From contig NZ_PVEN01000001.1 in the NCBI RefSeq assembly GCF_002973525.1, positions 186,001 to 250,000 on the forward strand: DNA of 64,000 nucleotides, read 5' to 3'. The position numbers were made by a program, and so were the translations under genes. This document shows positions 26,469 through 35,972 of this stretch, one piece after another. Source of the stretch: Paraburkholderia sp. BL21I4N1 (GTDB taxonomy: Bacteria > Pseudomonadota > Gammaproteobacteria > Burkholderiales > Burkholderiaceae). The notes beneath the pieces are model-generated. The model made no database searches, was not told the origin of the DNA, and saw only the letters and a list, made by a program, of their open reading frames with translations. Within the stretch, counting starts at the first letter, position 1; every line of letters starts with the position of its first letter.

Positions 26469-27494
26469 ATGAAAGTCGCCATTGTTATATTCGACGGTGC
26501 GCAGGCTCTCGACGTTGCGGGCCCTCTGGACGTGTTCGCGGAAGCGAACACGATGCTGTCCAAGGAACAGCGGTATGAGGTGTCCCTGGTGGGGGCGCGC
26601 GCCGGCACGCTGACCTGCTCGAACGGCATGCAGGTTGCCGTGCCGTTCGGCTATGCGGACACCGACGCGCAATGGGATCTGCTGCTGGTCGCGGGCGGCC
26701 CACAATTGCCCGACGCCCAACCTTCCGCCGGGTTTCTGACGTGGCTGCAACATCAGGCGCGCAACGCGGCACGCTTCGGTTCGGTGTGCAACGGCGCATT
26801 CGTGCTGGCCCACGCGGGATTGCTCGACGGCAAGGCGGTGACAACGCATTGGGCGGACGCGGGACGGTTGGCTCACGAATTTCCGCAAGCCCGTGTGCAG
26901 CCCGACAAGATCTTCGTTCGCGACGGGCGCTTATTTACCTCGGCGGGCGTGACGGCCGGCATCGACCTGTGTCTGTCGCTGGTCGCCGAAGACTGGGGGC
27001 ACGATCTCGCGGTGCATGTCGCCAAACGTCTGGTGGTCTATATCCAGCGCGAGGGTGGTCAGTCGCAATACAGCCCGTATGTCGGCGCCGGCAGGGACGA
27101 AGATCCGATTATCGGCAAGGTCTATCGCTACGTGACCGAACATCTAACCGACGCATTGTCGATCGAACAACTCGCGGGCGCGGTGGCCGTAAGCCGGCGG
27201 ACCTTTTCGCGGGTGTTCGCGAAGTATGCCAAGGTCACGCCGTCCGCATTCGTCGAGCAGGTGCGCGTGGACAGCGCGAGAAAGTTGCTCGAAAACTCCG
27301 ACGCGCCGCTAAAGACCGTGGCGTTCAAATGCGGTTTCCGCAGTGCCGCGCATATGCGCACCACCTTTGCCCGCCGCCTGGACGTCACGCCCAAACAATA
27401 TCGGCAGCGATTTCGCGGCGATGCAGGCACGCAGGCACGAACCCCTAGCGGAACCAGCGTGCACGTCGCGTTTCATGGATTTTCCGCGCCGTGA
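26469..27494 (+). CDS. GlxA-type AraC regulator with DJ-1/PfpI domain
   Basis: A 341-residue transcription factor. Residues 1-175 form a DJ-1/PfpI class I amidotransferase-like domain (VAIVIFDGAQALDVAGPLDVFAEAN; GSVCNGAFVLAHAGLLDGKAVTTHW with the elbow cysteine). The C-terminal 100 residues contain two AraC helix-turn-helix units (LSIEQLAGAVAVSRRTFSRVFAKYA; APLKTVAFKCGFRSAAHMRTTFARRL). Members sense small metabolites such as nitrogenous compounds. ATG 26469 follows AAGG. The uracil-glycosylase gene starts inside its stop codon, implying translational coupling. Confidence 0.92.
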   Translation: MKVAIVIFDGAQALDVAGPLDVFAEANTMLSKEQRYEVSLVGARAGTLTCSNGMQVAVPFGYADTDAQWDLLLVAGGPQLPDAQPSAGFLTWLQHQARNAARFGSVCNGAFVLAHAGLLDGKAVTTHWADAGRLAHEFPQARVQPDKIFVRDGRLFTSAGVTAGIDLCLSLVAEDWGHDLAVHVAKRLVVYIQREGGQSQYSPYVGAGRDEDPIIGKVYRYVTEHLTDALSIEQLAGAVAVSRRTFSRVFAKYAKVTPSAFVEQVRVDSARKLLENSDAPLKTVAFKCGFRSAAHMRTTFARRLDVTPKQYRQRFRGDAGTQARTPSGTSVHVAFHGFSAP

Positions 27495-28021
27495 GCGACG
27501 CGCCCCTTCTCCAGGCTCTTCCCGACCTGCTCGAACCGGGGCTGTCGCTGGTATTTTGCGGCATCAACCCGGGCATGCGTGCGGCGTCGACCGGCCATCA
27601 TTTCGAGGGCAGAAGCAACCGGTTCTGGCGCGTGCTGCATCTGGCAGGCTTCACGCCTGAACAGATTCGTCCCGAAGACGACCATACGCTGCTTCGCTAT
27701 GGATGCGGTCTCACCACCGTCGTGCCGAGGGCGACCGCGCGGGCCGCCGAGTTGTCGCGCTCGGAGATCGAAAGGGCGGGTGAGGCTTTTCAGCGGAAGA
27801 TCGAACAATACGCGCCACGCTACGTCGCCTTTCTTGGGAAGATGGCGTTCTCGGCCCTCTCGGGCGCGCCGAATCCTGAATGGGGACGGCAGGCCACGCC
27901 ATTCGGTGGCGCGCACGCATGGGTCCTGCCCAATCCCAGCGGACTGAACCGAGGATTCAGCCTGGATGCGCTGGTCGCCGCTTATCGCGAAGCGCGGCTT
28001 GCGGTAGCGTCCACGCCCTGA
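27491..28021 (+). CDS. mug: Mismatch-specific G:U/T DNA glycosylase
   Basis: A 176-residue uracil-DNA glycosylase of the Mug/TDG family. The catalytic segment GINPG is at residues 24-28, with the NRFW helix shortly after, and the minor-groove insertion loop NPSGLNR lies near residue 150. It removes uracil, thymine or ethenocytosine opposite guanine. The GTG start (27491) overlaps the upstream regulator stop as GTGA. It converges with a LysR gene, the two reading frames overlapping by 40 bases at their 3' ends. The pairing of a repair enzyme with a GlxA-type regulator is not obvious functionally. Confidence 0.92.
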   Translation: MSDAPLLQALPDLLEPGLSLVFCGINPGMRAASTGHHFEGRSNRFWRVLHLAGFTPEQIRPEDDHTLLRYGCGLTTVVPRATARAAELSRSEIERAGEAFQRKIEQYAPRYVAFLGKMAFSALSGAPNPEWGRQATPFGGAHAWVLPNPSGLNRGFSLDALVAAYREARLAVASTP

Positions 28022-28914
28022 AGATGCGCGTTGTTGCGCAAAGTCTCGGTCGCGAATTCCACGAATGCGCGGATCTTGCCGCTGGTGCTTCGCCGCTCCA
28101 CATGAAGCAGACTGACCGGCGTCGACTCGGGTTCGAACGCGGTGAGGATTGGCTGGAGTTTGCCATTCTCCACTTCAGGCGCCGCCTGGTACGACAGCAA
28201 CTGGATAATCCCCACGCCGTCCACGGCCGAGAGAATGGCGGCGGGCCCCAGATCCACGATCATCCGCGGCTGAAGCCGGACGGGCAGCCGGGTGCCGTTT
28301 TCGTTGAAGACCCACTCGAGCGGCGCGGAAACGCCGGTGAAAGAGACGCAGTGGTGCTGGACGAGATCCTTCGGGTGAAGCGGTTCGCCATGCTCGCCCA
28401 GATAGGCGGGCGCGGCATACGTCCGGCGCCGCACGAAACCCAGCGGCAAAGCGAATGTCGACGAGTCGCCGAGATGCCCGATGCGGATCGCGATATCCAC
28501 CCCTTCTTCCAGAAGCCGCGTGGTTCGATCGTTGTACACCGCGTTGACGGCGACGTCCGGATAGCGCAGCAGAAACGCGTTGATCAGCGGCGCGACATAC
28601 CGCTGACCGAACAGGACCGGCGCGGAAATGGTCAGCGTGCCCACGGGGTTGGCTGAGTCGGCTGCCACGGTGGCTTCGGCATCCGTGATGACGTCCAGCA
28701 CTTTTCTACAGGCTTCGAGGTAGGTCAAGCCGGCGTCTGTCGGACGAACCGAACGCGTGGTTCGCGCCAGCAGCGGCGTGCCGAGCCGCGACTCCAGCGA
28801 ATTGACCGCCCGCGAGACCGCCGGCGCCGACAGGCCGAGTTTGTCGCACGCGCCGGTAAAGCTCCCCTGGTCGACGATCGCGACGAATATTTCCATCTCA
28901 CGCAGTTTGTCCAT
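27982..28914 (-). CDS. LysR-family transcriptional regulator
   Basis: A 310-residue LTTR of the CrgA/DmlR-like type: MEIFVAIVDQGSFTGACDKLGLSAPAVSRAVNSLESRLGTPLLARTTRSVRPTDAG forms the winged helix, and the effector domain begins near residue 90 (NPVGTLTISAPVLFGQRYVAPLINAFL). It is divergent from the ABM-domain gene that heads a tripartite efflux operon, 283 bases away, and likely regulates it. ATTGG-C-CCAAT at 29095-29105 in that gap is a small palindrome of the T-N-A kind such proteins bind. ATG complementary to 28912-28914. Confidence 0.9.
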   Translation of the reverse strand: MDKLREMEIFVAIVDQGSFTGACDKLGLSAPAVSRAVNSLESRLGTPLLARTTRSVRPTDAGLTYLEACRKVLDVITDAEATVAADSANPVGTLTISAPVLFGQRYVAPLINAFLLRYPDVAVNAVYNDRTTRLLEEGVDIAIRIGHLGDSSTFALPLGFVRRRTYAAPAYLGEHGEPLHPKDLVQHHCVSFTGVSAPLEWVFNENGTRLPVRLQPRMIVDLGPAAILSAVDGVGIIQLLSYQAAPEVENGKLQPILTAFEPESTPVSLLHVERRSTSGKIRAFVEFATETLRNNAHLQGVDATASRASR

Positions 28915-29197
28915 TTCGCTTCTCCATCTTCTTCAACGTATTCGTACGCGCTGATTTTATGCGCTGCGATCGGTGTCCATGAATCTCGCGCCCCCACGCC
29001 GACTTTACCCGTTCGAAAAAGACTCTTTCAGCCGGTGAAGGTGATCGATACCGCGATAAATCGGTTGGCAAAAATCCTTCGCTCATTGGCCCAATACCGA
29101 CCCGTTCGGGTGCCTGCAAAGTCGATCGATCCAACACAATTAACCCAGTCGCAAGGTGTCGGTGATGCGGCGACCAACCCAATGAAAGAGGTGTGCC

Positions 29198-29872
29198 ATG
29201 TTTTCCGCAATGCTTGAAGTCAACCCCATCCCCGAACAGTTCGACGCTTATCTCGGCATGGCCAGAATGCTGCGTCCTGAACTCGAGAAGATCGACGGCT
29301 TTATCGACAATACCCGTTATGCCAGTTTGAGCCGGGCCGGATGGCTGCTCTCGCTGTCGAGCTGGCGTGACGAGAAATCGCTGGTGCGCTGGCGGACCAC
29401 GACGGCGCATCACAAGATTCAGCAGGCCGCGCGTGATCGCGTGTTTGCCGACTATCGCCTGCGCATTGGCCAGGTGGTCAGCGATACGCACATTCCCGCG
29501 GGCCAGGTCCTGCTCGAGCAGCGCCTCGATGTGACGGAGACGGGCCAAGGCACGGCGGTGATGCTGCTCGATGCGAAATGCTCGTCGGCATGGCTCAAGG
29601 AAGCCGGCGCGGAACAGGTGGCGAAATCGCTTGGTGTGGATGTCGACGCGCCGGGTCTCGTTTCGTGGGACGTGTTCGACGCGCTGATGTCGCCCGGCGA
29701 TGTGATCGTGGTCGTGACATGGCGTGACCAGGCCGCATTCGAAGCATTCGAACCGACCCGCGCGATGACGAACGATTCGCGTCTGCGCAGCGTCCGCATC
29801 GTTCGGGAATACGGCATGTTCGATCGCCGGGAAGCGCCGCAATACTTCGCGGAAGTGCAACCCAAGGCTTGA
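29198..29872 (+). CDS. Antibiotic-biosynthesis-monooxygenase (ABM) domain protein, duplicated domain
   Basis: A 224-residue cytoplasmic protein in which residues 1-95 form a dimeric alpha-beta ABM barrel (FSAMLEVNPIPEQFDAYL; IDGFIDNTRYASLSRAGWLLSLSSWRDEKSLVRWRTTTAHHKIQ), and the second half repeats the beta-alpha-beta pattern in weaker form (VVVVTWRDQAAFEAFEPTR). Members oxidise quinols or degrade haem without cofactor; a subset only binds small molecules. AAAGAGG precedes the ATG. It is the first gene of a run into an MFS transporter, adaptor and outer membrane factor, so it may modify or sense the exported compound. Confidence 0.8.
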   Translation: MFSAMLEVNPIPEQFDAYLGMARMLRPELEKIDGFIDNTRYASLSRAGWLLSLSSWRDEKSLVRWRTTTAHHKIQQAARDRVFADYRLRIGQVVSDTHIPAGQVLLEQRLDVTETGQGTAVMLLDAKCSSAWLKEAGAEQVAKSLGVDVDAPGLVSWDVFDALMSPGDVIVVVTWRDQAAFEAFEPTRAMTNDSRLRSVRIVREYGMFDRREAPQYFAEVQPKA

Positions 29873-29933
29873 GCGGCGCGCTCCGCTATCAAACCCCGAT
29901 CCTAACGAAACACGAGCAGCGACAGGACTCCCC

Positions 29934-31571
29934 ATGACTACCGGCAAGCTTTTGACAACGGGAACGCAGACGCGGGCCGCCGCACGGTCGGCGGTAACGG
30001 TTCCCGCTGTTGTGGCGCGCACCGAGGCGCCCGCACCGTCGACCCCCAAACAGCCCGCGCTGACGCCTCGTCTGGCGTCCGGTCTGGTCGGCATGCTGCT
30101 CGCGTCTTTGCTGGCCATTCTCAACGAACAGGTCACCGCGCAGTCGCTGGCGGACATTCAGGGCGCGCTCTCGATCGGCCATGACGACGGCACCTGGCTG
30201 ACCACGCTGTTCGAAGCGGCCAACGTCACGGCGATGGTGTTCGCGCCGTGGTTCGGGATCACGTTCACGCTCAAGCGATTCACGATCGGCGCCGTCGTCG
30301 CGACGATGCTCTTCGGAATCCTTTGTCCGTTCGCGCCGAACCTGCCGACGCTCTACGCGTTGCGTGCGATGCACGGAATCGCCGGCGGCTGTCTGCCGCC
30401 AATGCTGATCATCGTGGCGCTGCGTTACCTGCCGCCCAAAGTGAAGCTGTACGGGCTCGCCGGCTACGCGCTGACGGCGACTTTCGGGCCGGCGCTCGGC
30501 ACACCGCTTGCCGCGTTGTGGACCGAGTACGCCGGCTGGCAAATGGCGTTCTGGCAGATCGTGCCGCTCGGTATCGTCAGTTGCGTGGCGATCCAGTGGG
30601 GACTGCCGTCCGATCCGCTCAAACTGGAACGTCTCGGTGCCTTCAACTGGAGCGGATTTCTGACGGGTTTTCCCGCCGTCGCGATGCTCGTGACCGGGCT
30701 GTTGCAATGCGATCGCCTCGATGGATTCAATTCCGAATTGATTCGCGTCATGTTCGTCGGCGGCGGGCTGTTGCTGGTGACGTTCCTCGTCAACGAGTGG
30801 TTTCATCCGCTGCCTTTTTTCAAACTGCAATTGCTGTCGCGCAGAAACTTCGCGCATGGACTGACGACGCTCGCCGGCGCGGTGATCCTGCTGGTCGGTG
30901 TGGCGGCGATACCCGGCCAATATCTCGCCAAAGTTCATGGCTACCGGCCGCTGCAAACCGCTCCCTTGTCTTTGCTGGTCGCGATGCCGCTACTGATCGT
31001 GCTGCCGCTGACGGCGGCCGTTCTGAACCTGCGGCGGGCCGATCACCGCTGGGTGATGGCGATCGGTTTGTGTCTCATGACCGCCACCTGCGTGCTGGGA
31101 AGCTTCATGACGTCGGACTGGATTCGCGACAACTTCTACTGGCTGCAATCGATCCAGATCGTCGCGCAACCCATGGTGATCCTGGCGATCCTGATGGGTG
31201 TCACGACCGGCTTGCCGCCCACGGAGGGCCCGTTTGCCTCGGCCATGTTCAACTCGATCAAGACGTTCTCCGCCGCCGTCGCGACGTCGCTGATCGAAGG
31301 GTTGGGGACTCGTCGCGAACGTCTGCATTCGAACCTGCTCGTGGACCAGCTCGGCAATCACGCGCTGGTGACGAGTCAGAGCATCGACGCGGCGCACGGT
31401 CTCGGCGAACTCGCCCACCGGATTCACGTGCAGGCGCTGGTGCTGACCTCGGCGGATCTTTATCGCGTGATGGCGGGTGTCGCCATCGCTCTTCTTTTCC
31501 TCGTGCCCGTGTTACCTGTGCGTATTTATCCGCCGTGGTGCAGCACGCCTTCTGCTCCCACCAAGGGATGA
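29934..31571 (+). CDS. MFS transporter of a tripartite efflux system (DHA2-like)
   Basis: A 545-residue protein with a long Pro/Thr-rich cytoplasmic N-terminus (about 45 residues) and roughly 14 hydrophobic helices. TM1 differs from the usual DHA2 motif (LLASLLAILNEQVTAQSLADIQGALS), while LAGYALTATFGPALGTPLAALWTEYAGWQMAFWQIVPLG fits motif C. It would export a small molecule with the adaptor and OMF encoded immediately after it. The stop codon overlaps an ATG for the adaptor gene. The divergent TM1 sets it apart from the EmrB homologue at 24239-25801 and suggests a different substrate class. Confidence 0.88.
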   Translation: MTTGKLLTTGTQTRAAARSAVTVPAVVARTEAPAPSTPKQPALTPRLASGLVGMLLASLLAILNEQVTAQSLADIQGALSIGHDDGTWLTTLFEAANVTAMVFAPWFGITFTLKRFTIGAVVATMLFGILCPFAPNLPTLYALRAMHGIAGGCLPPMLIIVALRYLPPKVKLYGLAGYALTATFGPALGTPLAALWTEYAGWQMAFWQIVPLGIVSCVAIQWGLPSDPLKLERLGAFNWSGFLTGFPAVAMLVTGLLQCDRLDGFNSELIRVMFVGGGLLLVTFLVNEWFHPLPFFKLQLLSRRNFAHGLTTLAGAVILLVGVAAIPGQYLAKVHGYRPLQTAPLSLLVAMPLLIVLPLTAAVLNLRRADHRWVMAIGLCLMTATCVLGSFMTSDWIRDNFYWLQSIQIVAQPMVILAILMGVTTGLPPTEGPFASAMFNSIKTFSAAVATSLIEGLGTRRERLHSNLLVDQLGNHALVTSQSIDAAHGLGELAHRIHVQALVLTSADLYRVMAGVAIALLFLVPVLPVRIYPPWCSTPSAPTKG

Positions 31572-31576
31572 AAATC

Positions 31577-32653
31577 ATGTCGACCATTGCTCCTTCTCCT
31601 CTCAAGACGATTCGTATTGCCGCGCTGGCCGTTGCGGTCGGCGTCGGTGCATGGGCCTGCACGGGATTAGTCCATGGCTCGAATAGCGAGTCCACCAACG
31701 ACGCCTATGTCGAGGCCGATTTCACGCTGGTGGCGCCGCGCGTCGCCGGTCAGATCGCCGAAGTATTCGTCGACGACAACCAGTCGGTCAAAGCCGGCCA
31801 ATTGCTGGTGCGGATCGACGATCGCGACTTCCGGGCCGCGTTGATGAGCGCGCAAGCCGACGTGACGGCGGCGAACGCTTCCGTCGCGAACTACGACGCC
31901 GAGATCGCGCGGCAACCGTCGCTTGTCGACCAGTCGCGCGCCACGCTCAAGGCCGACGACGCGTCGATCCAGTTTGCCCGAGCCAATGCGGCGCGATACC
32001 AGAACCTGTCGGATGCGGGCGCGGGTACGGCCCAGGAGCAGCAGCACGCGTCGAGCACGCTCGCCGGGCAGCTCGCGCAGCAGGCGCACGACCAGGCCGC
32101 GTTGGCGTCGACCGAGCAGAACCTGGCGGTATTACGCACGCAGCGCGACAAAGCGGCCGGTGCGCTCGCGCGTGCCGAGGCGGCGCTGGAGCAGGCCACG
32201 CTCAACCTCTCCTACACGGAAATTCGCGCGGCGGTCGACGGCAAGGTGGGGCGCCGTTCCGCACGGGTGGGCGCATTCGTGACGCCGGGTGCGCCGGTGC
32301 TGGCGATCGTGCCGCTGTCGGACGCCTATGTCGTCGCCAACTTTCAGGAGAACCAGATCACGCACATGCGGCCTGGCGAAAGCGTGCGGATCAAGGTGGA
32401 CAGCTTTCCCGGCGTGGTGATTCACGGCCGCGTGGATAGCCTCGCCCCCGCGACCGGCGTGAGCTTTGCGCCGATCGCACCCGACAACGCGACAGGCAAC
32501 TTCACGAAGGTCGTGCAGCGCGTACCGGTCAAGATCACCATCGACCGTGGGCAGGCAGCGGCATCGGCGTTGAGCGTGGGGCTCTCCGTGGAAGCGGAAG
32601 TGGCCGTTGGCGGGCATGTGGAGGCATTGGCCGACGCAGGAGAAACAAAATGA
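31577..32653 (+). CDS. Membrane fusion protein, HlyD/EmrA type
   Basis: A 358-residue adaptor: one N-terminal membrane helix (IRIAALAVAVGVGAWACTG, residues 14-32), then STNDAYVEADFTLVAPRVAGQI for the lipoyl domain, a coiled-coil hairpin over about 85-195 and NFQENQITHMRPGESVRIKVDSF in the beta-barrel. ATG 31577 is preferred because AAGGGA lies eight bases upstream; ATG 31568 overlaps the MFS stop but would leave no ribosome-site spacing. The stop overlaps the OMF start (ATGA). Its partner proteins are encoded on either side. Confidence 0.9.
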   Translation: MSTIAPSPLKTIRIAALAVAVGVGAWACTGLVHGSNSESTNDAYVEADFTLVAPRVAGQIAEVFVDDNQSVKAGQLLVRIDDRDFRAALMSAQADVTAANASVANYDAEIARQPSLVDQSRATLKADDASIQFARANAARYQNLSDAGAGTAQEQQHASSTLAGQLAQQAHDQAALASTEQNLAVLRTQRDKAAGALARAEAALEQATLNLSYTEIRAAVDGKVGRRSARVGAFVTPGAPVLAIVPLSDAYVVANFQENQITHMRPGESVRIKVDSFPGVVIHGRVDSLAPATGVSFAPIAPDNATGNFTKVVQRVPVKITIDRGQAAASALSVGLSVEAEVAVGGHVEALADAGETK

Positions 32654-34194
32654 AGACGAGCGACCTTTCTTTTCGCGCGTTGCTGCTGGAGATGCTCGCG
32701 TGCCTCGTGATAACCGGCTGCACTGTCGGACCGAATTTCGAATCCCCGACGTCGGCCACACCGCCGCAGGTGTTCGCGCGCACTGCATCCGCGCAGGCAC
32801 CGAGCAAGGCCGTCGAGGCGAGCTTCAATCAGGATTGGTGGACGCTGTTCAACGATCCCACGTTGAACGCGCTCGAACAGCAACTGGCCGACGCGAACCT
32901 CGATGTGGCCGCGGCGTCCGCGCGACTTCGCCAAAGCCGTGCGGAGCGGCGCGTGGCGGGAGCGGCGGAATATCCCACGCTGGATGGCGCCGCCTCGTAC
33001 GACCGGGAGCGCGGAAGCCCGAACGGCATTCTGGGTTTGCTCGGCGTCAGCCCCACCGGCACGCAGTCGCAATCCGCCTCGGGTGCGACGCCGCTTGGCG
33101 TCGCGCCGTTGCCGGGTTCCAAGGGCTCACCGGCTTACAACCTTTATCAGGCGGGCTTCGACGCGTCGTGGGAGCTCGACATCTGGGGGCGGGTGCGGCG
33201 TGGCGTGGAAGCGGCGTCCGCGTTGACCGATGCGTCTTACGACGATCGAAACGCGGTGTTGTTATCGGCCCGTGCTGAACTCGCGCGAGACTATATCGAG
33301 TTGCGCGACACCCAGGCGCTGTTGCGTATCGCGCGGCAAAACCTGGAGATTGCCCGCGACACGGCAAAGCTCACGCAGGTGCGCGCCCGGGAAGGCGTGA
33401 CGACCGATCTCGACGTGGCCAACGCGTCGGCGCAGGCGGCGTCGATCGAAAGTCTGATCCCGACGCTCGAATCGCGCTGCACGACCACGATCAACGCGAT
33501 CGGCGTGTTGCTCGCCGAGGAGCCCGGCGCACTTCAGCCGACGCTCGGCGAAGCGCATGACGTTCCCGAATTGCCCGGCCAGGTGCCGATCGGTTTTCCG
33601 TCGGAGCTGGTGCAACGCAGGCCCGACATCAGAAAGGCGGAGGCGGAACTGCATGCGGCGACGGCATCGATCGGTATGGCAAAGGCCGACTTTTATCCGC
33701 GTATCTCGCTCAACGGCAGCGCGGGTCTCCAGAGCCTTCAGTTGTCGAGTCTCGCCAGTTGGGCATCGGGGCAGTTTGTCGTCGGACCCTCGATCACCAT
33801 GCCGATCTTCGAGGGCGGACGCCTCAAGGGCACGTTGAATCTGCGCGAAGCGCAACAGCAGGAAGCGGCGATCGTCTACAGGCGCACCGTGCTCGAAGCT
33901 TGGCGCGAGGTGGACGATGCCCTGGTGGTCTACGACGCCGAGCAACAGCGCCGCGACAGGCTCGCGGAGGTGGTAACGCTGAACCAGCGCGCGCTCGCGG
34001 TCGCGCAGCAGCGCTACAAGGCCGGCGCGCTCGACTATCTCGACGTGTTGAACGTGCAGAAACAGTTGCTCGACGCGCAAAGCAACATGGAACAAAGCCG
34101 GGCCACGGCGGATGCGAATCTGATCACATTGTGTAAAGCGCTCGGCGGAGGCTGGGAGTCGTCATACGCCAATCGCGCCACCGCGTCGCGTTGA
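32650..34194 (+). CDS. Outer-membrane efflux lipoprotein, NodT type
   Basis: A 514-residue outer membrane factor. The signal peptide ends in ITGC with Cys24 as the lipidated residue. The FNQDWWTLFNDPTLNALEQQLADANLDVAAASARLRQSRA block and the later LPGQVPIGFPSELVQRRPDIRKAEAELHAATASIGMAKADFYPRISL block are the two OEP repeats. It completes the second tripartite pump of the window. ATG 32650 overlaps the adaptor stop codon (ATGA), so translation is coupled. A 212-base gap without a gene follows. Confidence 0.9.
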   Translation: MKTSDLSFRALLLEMLACLVITGCTVGPNFESPTSATPPQVFARTASAQAPSKAVEASFNQDWWTLFNDPTLNALEQQLADANLDVAAASARLRQSRAERRVAGAAEYPTLDGAASYDRERGSPNGILGLLGVSPTGTQSQSASGATPLGVAPLPGSKGSPAYNLYQAGFDASWELDIWGRVRRGVEAASALTDASYDDRNAVLLSARAELARDYIELRDTQALLRIARQNLEIARDTAKLTQVRAREGVTTDLDVANASAQAASIESLIPTLESRCTTTINAIGVLLAEEPGALQPTLGEAHDVPELPGQVPIGFPSELVQRRPDIRKAEAELHAATASIGMAKADFYPRISLNGSAGLQSLQLSSLASWASGQFVVGPSITMPIFEGGRLKGTLNLREAQQQEAAIVYRRTVLEAWREVDDALVVYDAEQQRRDRLAEVVTLNQRALAVAQQRYKAGALDYLDVLNVQKQLLDAQSNMEQSRATADANLITLCKALGGGWESSYANRATASR

Positions 34195-34406
34195 CGGACC
34201 GAGCCGGCGCGGCGAAGTCAGGGGGGGGCCGCGGGAGCGAAGTCGGCAGATGTTGTAAACTCAGCGTCCGCATAAATTTGCTGAGGCGATTGCTGAGGCG
34301 CTCGCGCGCGGTTTCCGGATCGTGCGTTCGCGTTTCGAGTCGATGCTCACGCAACGATCGGCCGTATTTCGCCGCGCCCCGCATTGTCTGGCTTCGATTC
34401 CCATAG

Positions 34407-35894
34407 ATGAAGATTGAATCTTTCCACGAGCAGTGGTTCTCCCATGTCAGGCAGAACGTACTGGCCGGCCTGACGTCCTCATTCGCACTGGTTCCCGAGT
34501 GTATTGCGTTTGCACTGGTCGCTCAGGTCAACCCTTTAACGGGCCTTTACGGGGCCTTCATCATTTGCGCGCTGACGGCGATTTTTGGCGGCCGGCCCGG
34601 CATGATCTCGGGCGCCGCCGGGTCGATGGCCGTGGTGATCGTCGCGCTGGTCGTGCAGCACGGTGTGCAGTATCTGCTCGCCACGGTAGTGCTCGGTGGC
34701 CTGCTGATGGTGCTGTTCGGCGTGCTGCGACTCGGCAAACTGATTCGCATGGTGCCTCACCCGGTCATGCTCGGCTTCGTCAATGGGCTGGCGATCATCA
34801 TTGCGATGGCTCAACTGGCGCATTTCAAGGCCGCGACGCCGTCCGGCGTGCAGTGGCTGCACGGCACGCCGCTGGTCGTGATGTGCGCGCTGGTGGTGCT
34901 GACCATGCTGATCGTCTATCTGCTGCCGCGCGTCACCAAGGCCGTGCCGCCCGCACTCGTCGCTATTGTCAGCGTGGGCGTACTGAGCCAATTGATGCAT
35001 CTGCCGACGCGCAATCTCGGCGATATGGCGCACATTGCGGGCAGTCTGCCCGTGTTTCATCTGCCGGCCGTTCCGTGGAACGTCGAGACGTTGCGCATCG
35101 TGTTGCCTTATGCGGTACTGATGTCGATCGTTGGGCTGCTCGAAACACTGCTCACCTTCAACCTGACCGACGACATCACGGAGACCGTCGGGCAGCCCAA
35201 TCGCGAATGCGTGGCGCTCGGCGTGGCGAACATCGTGTCCGGCGTTCTTGGTGGATTAGGGGGCTGCGCGATGATCGGCCAGACCATGATCAATCTGAGT
35301 TCCGGCGGGCGGTCGCGGCTCTCGGGGGCGACGAGCGGCGTGATGATCCTGCTGTTTATCCTGTTTCTGTCGCCGTTGATTGAACGCATTCCGCTTGCCG
35401 CGCTGGTGGGCGTGATGTTCGTCGTGGCGCAACAGACGTTCGCGTGGGGCTCGCTGCGTAGCCTGAGCAAAATCCCTCGCCATGACGCGCTGGTCGTGGT
35501 GGCCGTCACGGTGATCACCGTCTTCACGGATCTGGCGATTGCCGTCTTGTGCGGCATTGTGATCGCCGCCCTCAACTTTGCGTGGCAGCATGCGCGCGAA
35601 ATCCGTACGGACGTCGATGAGACGCACAGCGGCAAGAAGACGTACAGACCGCACGGCACGCTGTTCTTTGCGTCGACGGCGAACTTCGCAGCCTTGTTCA
35701 CGCCGCAACACGATCCGGCCGACGTGACGATCGATTGCCAGTATCTCCGTGTCGCGGATCATTCCGCGATCGATGCGCTGGAGACACTCGCGGAGCGCTA
35801 CGGCAAATCCGGCAAGTCGCTCAGGTTCGACAACCTCTCCGAGCGGTGTGCCGCCCTGCTGCAACGAGCGGGCGCCGCGATCGAGCATGCGTGA
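34407..35894 (+). CDS. SulP-family inorganic anion transporter with STAS domain
   Basis: A 495-residue SLC26/SulP protein. The transmembrane part (about 1-395) opens with NVLAGLTSSFALVPECIAFALVAQVNPLTGLYGAFI, the family signature, and includes SGAAGSMAVVIVALV and ETLLTFNLTDDITET. A C-terminal STAS domain covers about 405-495 (TLFFASTANFAALF; VTIDCQYLRVADHSAIDALETLAERY). Substrates in the family are sulfate, bicarbonate, dicarboxylates and others; the present sequence does not decide. No ribosome site is obvious before ATG 34407. It stands alone between an efflux operon and an SDR gene. Confidence 0.9.
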   Translation: MKIESFHEQWFSHVRQNVLAGLTSSFALVPECIAFALVAQVNPLTGLYGAFIICALTAIFGGRPGMISGAAGSMAVVIVALVVQHGVQYLLATVVLGGLLMVLFGVLRLGKLIRMVPHPVMLGFVNGLAIIIAMAQLAHFKAATPSGVQWLHGTPLVVMCALVVLTMLIVYLLPRVTKAVPPALVAIVSVGVLSQLMHLPTRNLGDMAHIAGSLPVFHLPAVPWNVETLRIVLPYAVLMSIVGLLETLLTFNLTDDITETVGQPNRECVALGVANIVSGVLGGLGGCAMIGQTMINLSSGGRSRLSGATSGVMILLFILFLSPLIERIPLAALVGVMFVVAQQTFAWGSLRSLSKIPRHDALVVVAVTVITVFTDLAIAVLCGIVIAALNFAWQHAREIRTDVDETHSGKKTYRPHGTLFFASTANFAALFTPQHDPADVTIDCQYLRVADHSAIDALETLAERYGKSGKSLRFDNLSERCAALLQRAGAAIEHA

Positions 35895-35972
35895 TATCGG
35901 CGGGCGCGTTACGATGACTACGGTCAGGCGAAGGCGCGCGCCTTCGTGACGTAACGTCGACAAGGAACTGAG

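Noticed and set aside
29095..29105. ATTGG-C-CCAAT as the definite LysR operator
   Set aside because: Five-base arms are too short to be convincing alone; mentioned only within the regulator entry.
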